62,345 nucleotides of DNA. Origin: Leyella stercorea. Lineage in GTDB: Bacteria > Bacteroidota > Bacteroidia > Bacteroidales > Bacteroidaceae. A model generated the notes under the pieces. It saw only the letters and a program-made list of their open reading frames with translations. It made no database searches and had not been told where the DNA came from. This document shows, piece after piece, positions 42,703 to 51,727 of the stretch; the stretch's first letter is position 1; each line of letters starts with the position of its first letter. Made by a program: the position numbers and the translations under genes. The DNA is taken from assembly GCF_021531655.1 (NCBI RefSeq), contig NZ_JADYUF010000019.1:1-62345 (forward strand), written 5' to 3'.

Positions 42703-45030
42703 TTATTTCACGCTTATTTCATCAACGAAGAGGAATGCCGGTTTACCCTTACCGGAATGCCAGTCGGGTATGTTGTGTTCCGAAGTGGCATAAACCTTGA
42801 TATAGCGAGCCTTGGTTTGTGAGAATTTCAGCTCGTATGTATTGATGTTGTCGGCTGAATTCTTTTCCATTGCAGGCAGAGAGTGCTTGGCTACAGAGGT
42901 GAAGTTTACGCCGTCGGTAGAAAGGCTCACCTCGATGTTGCGGGCGTCGAATATCCAAGAGCCCTTGTCAACGCATGTGTTGAGGCTCACGCTCGACACT
43001 TCGGTAGGCTTCTTAAGATCGATAACGGCTTCAAGGTCGTTGCCGCTGAATCCCAACCAACGGCCAGTGCCGAAGCCCTTGTCGCCTACAAGTCCGTCGG
43101 TAAGGGCTGCACCGCCGTTGAAGGTATAGCTCTTGTGCGTAGGCTGGAGCAACTTGACGGGGCAGGCTGTAGCCTTGTTGAATGTCACGTCCTGCGCAGT
43201 AACGCTGCTGCTCTTGCCGTTGCGGAAAGCCGCTGCACGTATCTTAGCCGACTTCTGCAGATGTATTGCACCGGTGTAGAGTGTGCTGCTGGCAGTAGGC
43301 AGGCTTCCGTCGAGAGTGTAACGAATCTCGGCATCGCCCGCAGTAGTCATATGTACGACAAGCTCTTGCCACTTGGTGTCGCTGTCGATGTGTATATTCA
43401 CGTTGTAGAGGTGCTTGGCATAGTTGTAGCCGAGTCGGTCGTACAGATGGGTCAGTCCGATGAGTCGGTTGGTGAAGTCGGTGTAGTCCTTCAGCTGTGG
43501 CTGAGTCCACTGCACCTCGCTCAATGCTGCCACGCGTGGTAGAGCCATATATTGCATGTGCTTGAATGTAGGCATATACTCAGTCCATATATTTGCCTGG
43601 ACACCGATGATATGGCGAGCCTCCTCAGCAGTCAGTTCTTCAGGCATAGGCTCGTACGAATATACGCGCTGCAGGGGCAGATAGCCGCCGATAGCAAGCG
43701 GTTCGTTGGCCTTGTCGAGCGACTGGTAGTAGTCGAAGTAGAGGTAGCTGTTGGGAGTCATCACCACATCGTGGTTCTGCTTGGCTGCTGCAATGCCTCC
43801 GGCTTCGCCTCGCCATGACATTACTGTTGCGCCCTCGGCGAGTCCACCCTCAAGAATCTCGTCCCAGCCGATAGTGTTTCGTCCGAGCGACTTCAGATAG
43901 TTGGAAGCGTGTGTGATGACATAGCTCTGCAGACGTTCCTCGGCAGAGTGTCCGTCCTTGGCCTCCAGATGCAGAGCCTTGATGCGTGCCTGGCACTTGG
44001 GGCAATCCTTCCATCTCACCTTAGGGCACTCGTCGCCACCTACGTGGATATACTTAGACGGGAAGAGCTGTGTGACCTCCTTGAGCACGTTGTCGATGAA
44101 AGCCAGAACCTTGTCGTTGCCAGCGCAGAGAACGTCGTCAGAGATGCCCCACTTCTGCCATACCTTGTACGGACCGCCGGTGCATCCGAGCTCGGGATAG
44201 GCTGCAAGAGCCGCCTGCATATGTCCTGGTAGGTCAATCTCAGGAACGATGGTGATGTAGCGGTCGGCTGCATACTTCACGATGTCGCGTATCTGCTGCT
44301 GTGTGTAGAAGCCGTCGTAGGGTATGCCGTCGTACTTGCCTGTGTTATGACCGATAACGGTCTGCTCGCGCTTGGCGCCAATCTTGGTGAGCAACGGATA
44401 TTTCTTTATCTCGATGCGCCATCCCTGGTCGTCGGTGAGATGCCAATGGAAGCGGTTGATGTTGTGCAGGGCGAGCATGTCGATAAACTGGCGTATTGAG
44501 TCAGCGGTAACGAAGTGGCGCGACACGTCGAGGTGGGTTCCGCGATAGGCAAAGCGTGGCGCGTCAGTGATGTGAACGGCTGGTATGCTCACTTGTGTAG
44601 CTTTGCCGTTGCAGAGTGGCAACGACTTGCGCAGAGTCTGGATGCCGTAGAACACGCCCGCAGCCGAAGCACCGGCTATACGTATCTGCTTGGCATCTGA
44701 GTTGAGCCTGTAGCCTTCGGCATTGCTGATGGTCTTGTCGATAGAAAGGATAATGGCTGGGTTGCCCTTTACCAACTTGCCTATTGTGGGGCGAATGCCT
44801 GTAGCCTGCTGGATATATGAGGCAAGCATAGTGGCGTTGCGCTTCATGTCCTGACTGTTGGTCTGCACATAGATGACGGTGTTTGAGTTGAGCGTGAACG
44901 GTGCGCTTGCGTCAGCCACGACCTGCTGCGGTTGTGGGATAATGTTGAAGTCCGCAGTTTGTCCCATTGCGGTTGAGGGCAGGAGGAAAGCCATTGCGGC
45001 GACGGCTCCTGTCAATAATTTCTGATTCAT
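42703..45030 (-). CDS. GH20 beta-N-acetylhexosaminidase
   Basis: 775 residues with signal peptide MNQKLLTGAVAAMAFLLPST. A GH20b accessory domain (about 28-155) precedes the GH20 catalytic barrel (about 160-500), which starts RFAYRGTHLDVSRHF. The catalytic pair is D333-E334 in HVGGDE. A chitobiase-type Ig-like domain (about 550-620) and a discoidin/F5-8 C-like carbohydrate-binding domain (about 630-775) follow. It removes terminal beta-GlcNAc or GalNAc from glycans outside the cytoplasm. With the nan operon it fits mucin or N-glycan breakdown: NanE yields GlcNAc, the same sugar this enzyme releases. Transcribed alone, ending at the interspersed repeat. Confidence 0.96.
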   Translation of the reverse strand: MNQKLLTGAVAAMAFLLPSTAMGQTADFNIIPQPQQVVADASAPFTLNSNTVIYVQTNSQDMKRNATMLASYIQQATGIRPTIGKLVKGNPAIILSIDKTISNAEGYRLNSDAKQIRIAGASAAGVFYGIQTLRKSLPLCNGKATQVSIPAVHITDAPRFAYRGTHLDVSRHFVTADSIRQFIDMLALHNINRFHWHLTDDQGWRIEIKKYPLLTKIGAKREQTVIGHNTGKYDGIPYDGFYTQQQIRDIVKYAADRYITIVPEIDLPGHMQAALAAYPELGCTGGPYKVWQKWGISDDVLCAGNDKVLAFIDNVLKEVTQLFPSKYIHVGGDECPKVRWKDCPKCQARIKALHLEAKDGHSAEERLQSYVITHASNYLKSLGRNTIGWDEILEGGLAEGATVMSWRGEAGGIAAAKQNHDVVMTPNSYLYFDYYQSLDKANEPLAIGGYLPLQRVYSYEPMPEELTAEEARHIIGVQANIWTEYMPTFKHMQYMALPRVAALSEVQWTQPQLKDYTDFTNRLIGLTHLYDRLGYNYAKHLYNVNIHIDSDTKWQELVVHMTTAGDAEIRYTLDGSLPTASSTLYTGAIHLQKSAKIRAAAFRNGKSSSVTAQDVTFNKATACPVKLLQPTHKSYTFNGGAALTDGLVGDKGFGTGRWLGFSGNDLEAVIDLKKPTEVSSVSLNTCVDKGSWIFDARNIEVSLSTDGVNFTSVAKHSLPAMEKNSADNINTYELKFSQTKARYIKVYATSEHNIPDWHSGKGKPAFLFVDEISVK

Positions 45031-45097
45031 TGTTTGTTTAGTGAAATGTAGGTTGTATTATTATAATGGCTTATTAAAGTGGGGTGTGATATGTAAA

Positions 45098-45439
45098 TTA
45101 CAGTACAGCTGCGATGCGTCTTACCTTTGAAAGCTTCTCCATGAAGTTACTGTCTTTTCTTGCAGTCTGCATATTATAGTTCATTTGCATATGCATTAGT
45201 GGTTCGGCGTTCACTCCAAGAGCTGCTTCGAATAGTAATGCGGTCTTTTCGGTTAATGGACGGCGTTCATTCAGTATCTCGTTCAGGGCAGAATAGCCTA
45301 TTCCCATATCCTTAGCGAGCTTGCATTGTGATATGCCTCGATATTTTATTTCTTCCTTAAGAATAGATCCGGGATGAGTAGGAGTAAATGGTGTCAGTTC
45401 GTTGGCTGACGGTCCATTGTGCTTTATTTCTTTATTCAT
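45098..45439 (-). CDS. HigA-family helix-turn-helix protein (solitary)
   Basis: 113 residues. The segment THPGSILKEEIKYRGISQCK then LAKDMGIGYSALNEILNERR, TEKTALLFEAALG and MQMNYNMQ is the HigA antitoxin/XRE pattern. HigA normally neutralises the RNase HigB and represses the operon. No HigB-like gene lies on either side: upstream is a promoter and a perfect palindrome, downstream is the GH20 gene. It is therefore an orphan regulator or the remainder of a toxin-antitoxin pair. The palindrome at 45552 may be its own operator. Confidence 0.85.
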   Translation of the reverse strand: MNKEIKHNGPSANELTPFTPTHPGSILKEEIKYRGISQCKLAKDMGIGYSALNEILNERRPLTEKTALLFEAALGVNAEPLMHMQMNYNMQTARKDSNFMEKLSKVRRIAAVL

Positions 45440-45539
45440 AATGGTTTCATTTATAATGGTTTGACAATTCTGTTATGTTACAAATAGTGGCAATAGATTT
45501 CTTTGAAGTATATGTACATACAGTTTTGTTATTTTCTTG

Positions 45540-45547
45540 CAAAAATA
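45540..45547 (-). promoter_or_regulatory. -7 promoter element of the HigA-like gene
   Basis: The minus strand reads TATTTTTG (TAnnTTTG). The expected -33 position falls at the foot of the palindrome at 45552-45590. Confidence 0.55.
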
Positions 45548-45551
45548 CGGC

Positions 45552-45590
45552 TATTTATTGTCTTCTCAAAATTTGAGAAGACAATAAATA
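45552..45590. promoter_or_regulatory. Perfect 39-base palindrome (19-bp arms)
   Basis: TATTTATTGTCTTCTCAAA and its exact reverse complement flank one central A. It is 6 bases past the stop of the minus-strand MFS gene and overlaps the promoter of the HigA-like gene. Terminator and operator are both possible. Confidence 0.75.
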
Positions 45591-45596
45591 TTAACG

Positions 45597-46817
45597 TCAT
45601 TTCTTTTTCTGTGTATTCGGCAGAAAGCCAGCTATAATGCCCAGTAGAGGCAGCAGAGCGCTCACGCGGAATATGAATTCTATGCTGGTTTTGTCGGCAA
45701 GCCATCCGAAGAAGGCAGAACCGAGTCCGCCCAGACCAAACATCAGTCCGAAGAAGATTCCTGCTATCAGTCCTACTTTGTCGGGCATGAGGTCGGTGGC
45801 GTACACTACGATTGACGAGAAGGCCGAAGCGATGATCAGTCCGGACAGGAATGTGAATATAATGGTCCATGCGAGGTTGGCAAAGGGCATTGCCAGTGCG
45901 AATGGAGCGGCTCCGAGAATGGAGAACCAGATGACGTATTTGCGGCCGAACTTGTCGCCCAGCATTCCGCCGGCTACTGTGCCGATGGCAAAGGCGGCAA
46001 GAAACACGAACAGACAGAGTTGCGAGGTCTGCACCGATACGCCGAACTTGTCGATGAGGAAGAATGTGAAATAGCTTGTAATGCACGATGTGTAGAAGTA
46101 TTTTGAGAATACAAGCATTACGAGAATGAACAAAGCCCAGTATTTGGAACGTTTCGAAATGCCGTTGTTCAATGCCGGATTGTGCTGCTTGTGAAAGGCA
46201 ATGTACGCCAAACGTGCCTTATACCAAGCACCGAGCCGCACCATAATGAGTGCTGCAAGCAGCGCAGCCAGTGCAAACCACGATATCGAATGCTGTCCAA
46301 AGGGCAAGACGATGATGGCTGCAAGCAACGGTCCGAGAGCCGATCCGCCATTGCCTCCAACCTGAAATATGGATTGTGCCAGACTCTTTCTGCCGCCCGA
46401 TGCCATCTGAGCCACTCGCGATGCGGTGGGATGGAATATCGACGAACCCAGTCCGACGATGCTTACGGCAAGCAGAATGAGCAGATAGTTTTCGGCAAAG
46501 GCGAGCAATAGCAGTCCGGTAAGCGTGAAACACATACCCGCAGACAATGCGTAAGGGCGCGGATGGCGGTCGGCGTAGAGTCCCGTGAAGGGTTGCAGTA
46601 TCGACGAAGTCATCTGGAAAATAAGCGTGATGATGCCTATCTGTGCAAACGAGAAGCCGAACTTGTCCTTGATGATAGGGTAGATGGAGGGTATGATTGA
46701 CTGAATCATGTCGTTGAGAAAATGCGAAATTCCGCAAATAACGAGTATGGAATACACCGTACCTTCGGTCATTGTGGGGTTGCCCTTGATCTTGTTGCCT
46801 ATTGATTTTATATTCAT
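45597..46817 (-). CDS. MFS efflux transporter, fosmidomycin-resistance (Fsr)-like
   Basis: 406 residues with about 12 membrane helices. The start MTEGTVYSILVICGISHFLN then DMIQSIIPSIYPIIKDKFG and the motif FTGLYADRHPRP are typical of the Fsr group, as are GLGSSIFHPTASRVA and QSIFQVGGNGGSALGPLLAA. Relatives export drugs such as fosmidomycin, but the natural substrate is often unknown. An internal ATG (residue 16) may be the true start, since the first 15 residues are hydrophilic and outside the fold. Divergent from dnaG. Confidence 0.88.
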   Translation of the reverse strand: MNIKSIGNKIKGNPTMTEGTVYSILVICGISHFLNDMIQSIIPSIYPIIKDKFGFSFAQIGIITLIFQMTSSILQPFTGLYADRHPRPYALSAGMCFTLTGLLLLAFAENYLLILLAVSIVGLGSSIFHPTASRVAQMASGGRKSLAQSIFQVGGNGGSALGPLLAAIIVLPFGQHSISWFALAALLAALIMVRLGAWYKARLAYIAFHKQHNPALNNGISKRSKYWALFILVMLVFSKYFYTSCITSYFTFFLIDKFGVSVQTSQLCLFVFLAAFAIGTVAGGMLGDKFGRKYVIWFSILGAAPFALAMPFANLAWTIIFTFLSGLIIASAFSSIVVYATDLMPDKVGLIAGIFFGLMFGLGGLGSAFFGWLADKTSIEFIFRVSALLPLLGIIAGFLPNTQKKK

Positions 46818-46929
46818 AATAATGTGTATAGAATTTTACGCTTGTGCAAAATTATAAAAAAATAGTCGTCTATAATATTGTAATTTGATAAAAAACTTGT
46901 GCAGGCTTCTCAGTCTGAGATTTTAATGT

Positions 46930-46937
46930 TAACTTTG
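46930..46937 (+). promoter_or_regulatory. -7 promoter element of dnaG
   Basis: TAACTTTG matches TAnnTTTG, 53 bases before the ATG. Confidence 0.6.
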
Positions 46938-46989
46938 TATTTGGCTTATTGTGTTATGAAGCCGGCAGAATAGTTAACGTTAACGACAA

Positions 46990-48978
46990 ATGATAGACCA
47001 CGCTACAGTAGAAAGAATAAAGGATGCAGCCAACATTGTTGAGGTAGTTTCGGAGTTTGTCACGCTGCGACGCAGTGGGGCAAACTACAAGGGATTGTGT
47101 CCTTTCCACGACGAGAAGACCCCGTCGTTCTATGTTTCGCCTGCACGTGGCATGTGTCATTGCTTCGGTTGCGGCAAGGGAGGCAATCCCATCGGCTTCA
47201 TTATGGAGCATGAGCAGATGACTTATGTTGAGGCTCTGCGCTGGCTTGCCAACAAATACCACATCGAGATACGCGAACGCGAACTCACCGACTACGAAAA
47301 GCGGGAGCAGAGCGAGCGCGAGAGTATGTTCATTGTCAACGAATGGGCGATGAAATACTTTCAGGACAAGATGCAGAACGACCCCGACGGCATAGCCATA
47401 GGAATGCAGTATTTCCGCAGCCGTGGCTTTCGCGACGACATAATACAGAAGTTCCAGCTCGGCTACGACCTTGCCGACCGCCGCGCTTTTGCCGTTGCTG
47501 CTCTTGGCAAGGGCTACAAGGAGGAGTTCATTCTTAAGACCGGCATCTGTTATAAGAACGACCGTGGCGAACTGATCGACCGTTATGCCGGTCGTGTCAT
47601 ATTCCCGTGGATAGGCATAAGCGGCAAGGTGGTGGGCTTCGGAGGCCGATTGCTCGACTCGCGCACTAAGGGTGTCAATCAGAAATATGTCAATTCACCC
47701 GACTCTGAGATTTATCATAAGGACCGGGAGTTGTACGGATTGTATCAGGCCAAGAAAGCTATAGCCAAGGAAGACCGCGTATTCATGGTGGAAGGTTACA
47801 CCGACGTCATCTCAATGCACCAGTGTGGCATAGAGAATGTAGTGGCAAACTCGGGTACGGCACTCTCTATTCATCAGATACACATACTCCACCGCTTCAC
47901 GTCCAACATCACTCTGCTGTACGACGGTGATGCAGCTGGCATCCATGCGGCTATGCGTGGAACCGACATGCTGCTCTCGGAGGGAATGAACCTTAAAGTT
48001 TTGCTCTTGCCGGATGGTGACGATCCCGACTCGTTCTCGCGCAAACACACGGCAGCCGACTTCCGTAAGTATATCGAAGAGCATCAGACCGACTTCATAC
48101 AGTTCAAGACCGACTTGCTGCTGCGCAACGAACGCGACCCGCTGAAGCGTTCGGAGGCAATCAATTCCATCATCCGCAGCATCTCGTTTGTAGTAAATCC
48201 AATTCTGCGCGACACCTATATACACGACTGTTCGGTGCGTATGGGGCTCAATGAGGCTACACTCATCAACACACTCAACGGTTTCATACGCAACAACCGC
48301 GAAGAACGCACCTCTGAAGAGGCTCGCGCCACACAACAACAGCAACGAATACAGACTCCGCAGCCTACTGTCAGCCAGACAACACCGCTGGAACAGGCGT
48401 CGAAAGTGGAGCGTATGCTTGTGGAAATGATAATCCGCTACGGCGACACTATTATATATAATAATGTGGAAACGGAAGACGGAGGAGTGATGAACCTCAA
48501 TATTGCGCAGTACATCGACTACAATCTGAGCGTAGACGGACTGAAACTTGCCAATCCTTTGTTTGCAAAGATACTCGAAGAGGCTGTTGCGCATAGTCAA
48601 GACGAAGGCTTCAATGCCGAGCAATTCTTCATTCATCATGAGAATATGGACGTGTCGCGCATAGCCACCGACCTTTGTGTGGACAAGTATCGAATGCTCG
48701 ACGAGCAGAAGACTACAGCCAATGCCGAGCCGAAGAATAAGGACGAGCTGAAAGCCGAGGAGGAAAACCGCATCGAAAACCTACGTCAGCAGACCGAACA
48801 TTTGCTCAACGACTTCCGAATGGACTATCTCGAGCAGCGTCTGCGACAACTCCAGGCGCAGATTTCGCAAGCTTCTGCCGACCACGAGCGACTCATGCAG
48901 CTTATGGAAGAATATAAGACAGCCCACGAGTTGAGATCGAAACTCGCCCGACTGTTGGGCAACAACATAATAGCGTAA
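46990..48978 (+). CDS. dnaG: DNA primase DnaG
   Basis: 662 residues. An N-terminal CHC2 zinc finger has ligands C37, H40, C58 and C61 (CPFHDEKTPSF, CHCFGCGKGGNP). The catalytic core follows, with TOPRIM signatures FMVEGYTDVISMHQCGIENV and LLYDGDAAGI. A linker rich in Gln/Thr/Glu (about 435-465) leads to the C-terminal helicase-interaction domain, ending in long charged helices. It lays down RNA primers at the replication fork with the DnaB helicase. Length is usual for Bacteroidota primases. A hairpin follows the stop and then queD in the same direction. Confidence 0.97.
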   Translation: MIDHATVERIKDAANIVEVVSEFVTLRRSGANYKGLCPFHDEKTPSFYVSPARGMCHCFGCGKGGNPIGFIMEHEQMTYVEALRWLANKYHIEIRERELTDYEKREQSERESMFIVNEWAMKYFQDKMQNDPDGIAIGMQYFRSRGFRDDIIQKFQLGYDLADRRAFAVAALGKGYKEEFILKTGICYKNDRGELIDRYAGRVIFPWIGISGKVVGFGGRLLDSRTKGVNQKYVNSPDSEIYHKDRELYGLYQAKKAIAKEDRVFMVEGYTDVISMHQCGIENVVANSGTALSIHQIHILHRFTSNITLLYDGDAAGIHAAMRGTDMLLSEGMNLKVLLLPDGDDPDSFSRKHTAADFRKYIEEHQTDFIQFKTDLLLRNERDPLKRSEAINSIIRSISFVVNPILRDTYIHDCSVRMGLNEATLINTLNGFIRNNREERTSEEARATQQQQRIQTPQPTVSQTTPLEQASKVERMLVEMIIRYGDTIIYNNVETEDGGVMNLNIAQYIDYNLSVDGLKLANPLFAKILEEAVAHSQDEGFNAEQFFIHHENMDVSRIATDLCVDKYRMLDEQKTTANAEPKNKDELKAEEENRIENLRQQTEHLLNDFRMDYLEQRLRQLQAQISQASADHERLMQLMEEYKTAHELRSKLARLLGNNIIA

Positions 48979-48986
48979 ACGCAACT

Positions 48987-49014
48987 TACCGCAGGTCGGA
49001 GTAATCCTGCGGTA
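48987..49014. terminator. Hairpin between dnaG and queD
   Basis: TACCGCAGG (48987) pairs with CCTGCGGTA (ending 49014). No T-run follows, so it may only attenuate. Confidence 0.45.
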
Positions 49015-49045
49015 GTAAATATAAATAATCAAAAACAACACCATT

Positions 49046-49381
49046 ATGTATTACATTGAAAAGACTCTTGAAATCTCGGCGTGTCATCGCCTTAAGCTCT
49101 CGTACGAGAGCAAGTGTCAGAACCTGCATGGCCACAACTGGATCATCACCGTTTATTGCAAGTCGCGCGAACTGAACAGCGACGGAATGGTGGTAGACTT
49201 CACCCACATCAAGCGACTTGTACAAGAACGTCTCGACCATGCCAATCTCAACGAGGTATTGCCCTTCAATCCCACAGCCGAAAACATCGCACGATGGGTG
49301 ACCGAGCAGATACCGCAATGCTATCGTTGCATGGTGCAGGAGAGCCAGGGCAACAAAGCCATTTACGACGCAGAAGATTAA
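49046..49381 (+). CDS. queD: 6-carboxy-5,6,7,8-tetrahydropterin synthase QueD
   Basis: 111 residues. SACHRLKLSYESKCQNLHGH carries the zinc ligands H14, H28 and H30 and the catalytic Cys C24. The end has the Glu of VQESQGNKAIYDAED. QueD turns dihydroneopterin triphosphate into carboxytetrahydropterin, the second step toward preQ0 and queuosine in tRNA. It is followed after 66 bases by queE, the next enzyme. queC and folE are not in the window. The PTPS fold also serves biopterin synthesis elsewhere, but the queE neighbour settles the assignment. Confidence 0.95.
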   Translation: MYYIEKTLEISACHRLKLSYESKCQNLHGHNWIITVYCKSRELNSDGMVVDFTHIKRLVQERLDHANLNEVLPFNPTAENIARWVTEQIPQCYRCMVQESQGNKAIYDAED

Positions 49382-49447
49382 GATAGCTGATAACAACGTA
49401 TTATTGAACCATTTAAGCTTTGCATGTATACAAGCATGCTGTTTCAG

Positions 49448-50011
49448 ATGAAAAGAGTCAACGATATTTTCTATTCATTGCAAGGCGAAGGACGCAACAC
49501 CGGGTGTGCTGCCATATTCATTCGTTTTGCCGGATGCAACTTGAAGTGTCCGTTTTGCGACACCGATTTCGCTCAATACGAGGAGATGAGCGACGAGGAC
49601 ATACTCAATCGGATTAAGTCTTATCCCTCGCACTTTGTCGTTCTAACCGGTGGCGAACCTTCGCTTCAGGTAGACAGGCAGCTGGTAGACCTTCTGCACA
49701 AGCACGGTTACGAGCTGGCAATGGAGACAAACGGCACCCATCCGATAGTCGACGGCATCGACTGGATAACATGTTCGCCCAAAGGCAACACCGTTATCAA
49801 GCGATGCAACGAACTCAAGTGCATCTTCGAAGAAAACACCCAGCACCCCGACGATCACGGCATAAGCGCCGAATACAAATACCTGCAACCCTGCGACGTG
49901 CAGAATACTGAGCGCAACGCACAAATCGTGAAGCGCTGTTTCGACTACATCCTGCAGCATCCCGAATGGCGAATGTCGCTACAGACGCATAAGCTTGTAG
50001 GGTTCAAGTAA
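49448..50011 (+). CDS. queE: 7-carboxy-7-deazaguanine synthase QueE (radical SAM)
   Basis: 187 residues from the ATG at 49448, where the usual QueE start MKRVNDIFYSLQGEGRNTGC lies. In-frame ATGs at 49424 and 49436 would add 8 or 4 residues. The radical SAM cluster motif C-N-L-K-C-P-F-C is at residues 30-37. VVLTGGEPSLQ is the SAM-binding GGE motif and ELAMETNGTHP the following strand. QueE rearranges carboxytetrahydropterin to 7-carboxy-7-deazaguanine in queuosine biosynthesis. It is downstream of queD in the same transcript. A long inverted repeat follows the stop. Confidence 0.95.
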   Translation: MKRVNDIFYSLQGEGRNTGCAAIFIRFAGCNLKCPFCDTDFAQYEEMSDEDILNRIKSYPSHFVVLTGGEPSLQVDRQLVDLLHKHGYELAMETNGTHPIVDGIDWITCSPKGNTVIKRCNELKCIFEENTQHPDDHGISAEYKYLQPCDVQNTERNAQIVKRCFDYILQHPEWRMSLQTHKLVGFK

Positions 50012-50015
50012 TTTA

Positions 50016-50133
50016 GTTGAGAGTTGATAGTTGAAAGTTGAGAGTTATGATTAGCTTTATATTTAATATTGTTGCCTTAAATATTTGTCATAGAGTAATC
50101 ATAACTCTCAACTCTCAACTCTCAATTATCAAC
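50016..50133. repeat. Inverted repeat built from TTGAGAG-type heptamers
   Basis: Left arm (50016-50053) repeats GTTGAGA/GTTGATA-like words and ends TTATGATTA. Right arm (50096-50133) is its near complement, starting TAATCATAACTCTCAAC, around a loop of about 42 bases. It lies between queE and the cardiolipin synthase gene. Confidence 0.75.
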
Positions 50134-50176
50134 TTTAAAAGCTCAACTTTCAAATTCCAAAAGGAGGAACCGAAGT

Positions 50177-51607
50177 ATGATATACGTTCATTGGATATTC
50201 ATAGTTCTGTACGTAGCGGTGATAGTCGGCATCATGCTGACAGTGCTGATGGACAACCGCCAGCCTGCCAAGACCATAGCATGGGTCCTGGTATTGCTGT
50301 TTGTGCCCGTTGTAGGCATAGTGTTGTACATCTTCTTCGGTCAGAACACGCGCAAGATGAAACTTATATCAGGGCGTTCGCTCGACCAATTGTCAAAGCG
50401 TTCGATGCTTGAATTTGTAGAGCAGCGCAACTTGCGGATGCCCGAATACTTCTCCTCACTCGTCCGACTGTTTACCAATCAGAGCCTGTCGCTACCCTTT
50501 AAGGACAACGCTGTAGAATTCTACACCGACGGCTATCAGTTTTTTCCGGCTCTGCTGCAAGCCATAAAGGGCGCAACCAACCACATTCATCTCGACACAT
50601 ACATCATAGCCGACGACCCGTTGGGCCGTCTTGTAAGTGATGCCCTTATTGCCAAGGCGCGCGAAGGGGTAGAGGTGCGCCTGATATACGACGACGTAGG
50701 ATGCTGGCGTGTGCCCGAACGCTTCTTCGACCGTATGCGTCAGGCAGGCGTAAAGGTGCGTTCGTTCATGCCGGTACGGTTCCCAGCCTTCACCAGTAAG
50801 GTGAACTATCGCAACCACCGCAAGGTATGCGTCATCGACGGCACGCAAGGATTCATAGGCGGAATGAACATAGCTCTGCGCTATGTCAAGGGATTGCATG
50901 GTGGCACTCTGCCCTGGCGCGACACCCACATGCGTCTGCGTGGCAGTGTGGTGTACGCCTTGCAACGTGCATTCCTTGTCGACTGGTATTTCGTCGACCG
51001 CACACTCATCAACGACCATCGTTACTATCCGCCTATGCCATGGCACATCAGCAACGACTCTTTGGCTCAAGTAGTCACCAGTAGTCCTATTGCCCAGTGG
51101 CCCGACATTATGCAAGGCTATGTGCGAATACTGCTTGAAGCCAAGCGGTATGTGTATATGGAGACCCCGTATTTTCTTCCTACCGAACCCGTTATGTTTG
51201 CTATGCGCACCGCAGCATTGGCAGGTGTCGACGTGCGTCTGCTCATACCGCGCCGCAGCGATGCCTGGCTCATACAGCTGGCAAGCATGTCGTACGTCAC
51301 CGAAACGTTGGAGGCAGGCGTAAAGGTGAGGCTGTATGAGAAGGGATTCAATCACAGCAAACTGCTTGTTGCCGACGATCAGATATCCACATGCGGTTCT
51401 ACAAACATCGACTTCCGTAGTTTTGAGAACAACTTCGAGGCCAACGTGTTCTTCTACGACCGCCAGACGGCGTTGCGCATAAAGGACATTTACATGCGCG
51501 ATGAGGATTGCAGCATCAATTTCAGCGAAGCCCGTGAGCTGCATCACCGTCCGTATATGCACCGGTTTGTAGAATCGTTGCTGCGTCTGTTGTCGCCATT
51601 GTTGTAG
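50177..51607 (+). CDS. cls: Cardiolipin synthase (phospholipase D family)
   Basis: 476 residues. Two N-terminal membrane helices (about 2-55) and a PLD nuclease-like fold carry two HKD motifs, HRKVCVIDG near residue 215 and HSKLLVADD near 395. Each has the downstream G-G/S-x-N (FIGGMN, CGSTNID). Cls joins two phosphatidylglycerol molecules, or PG with another lipid, to form cardiolipin at the inner membrane. AAGGAGG lies about 10 bases upstream of the ATG, an unusually good ribosome site for this phylum. Confidence 0.95.
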   Translation: MIYVHWIFIVLYVAVIVGIMLTVLMDNRQPAKTIAWVLVLLFVPVVGIVLYIFFGQNTRKMKLISGRSLDQLSKRSMLEFVEQRNLRMPEYFSSLVRLFTNQSLSLPFKDNAVEFYTDGYQFFPALLQAIKGATNHIHLDTYIIADDPLGRLVSDALIAKAREGVEVRLIYDDVGCWRVPERFFDRMRQAGVKVRSFMPVRFPAFTSKVNYRNHRKVCVIDGTQGFIGGMNIALRYVKGLHGGTLPWRDTHMRLRGSVVYALQRAFLVDWYFVDRTLINDHRYYPPMPWHISNDSLAQVVTSSPIAQWPDIMQGYVRILLEAKRYVYMETPYFLPTEPVMFAMRTAALAGVDVRLLIPRRSDAWLIQLASMSYVTETLEAGVKVRLYEKGFNHSKLLVADDQISTCGSTNIDFRSFENNFEANVFFYDRQTALRIKDIYMRDEDCSINFSEARELHHRPYMHRFVESLLRLLSPLL

Positions 51608-51686
51608 TGAATGGAAATTTCCCGTGATGTTTCCATTATTCATAAAATAATATATATTTGAATTAGGCGGATTCAAAAAAAATATA

Positions 51687-51694
51687 TACATTTG
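51687..51694 (+). promoter_or_regulatory. -7 promoter element of the YitT-family gene
   Basis: TACATTTG matches TAnnTTTG, 34 bases before the ATG. Confidence 0.65.
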
Positions 51695-51727
51695 CATTCA
51701 ATTAACGACTAACTTACTATTACAATC

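Noticed and set aside
42605..42793. Short plus-strand frame rich in Phe and Cys near the GH20 gene
   Set aside because: It lies inside the multi-hairpin repeat and runs antisense into the GH20 coding region.
45440..45596. Possible HigB toxin next to the HigA-like gene
   Set aside because: The region has no frame of useful length; it contains only a promoter and a palindrome.
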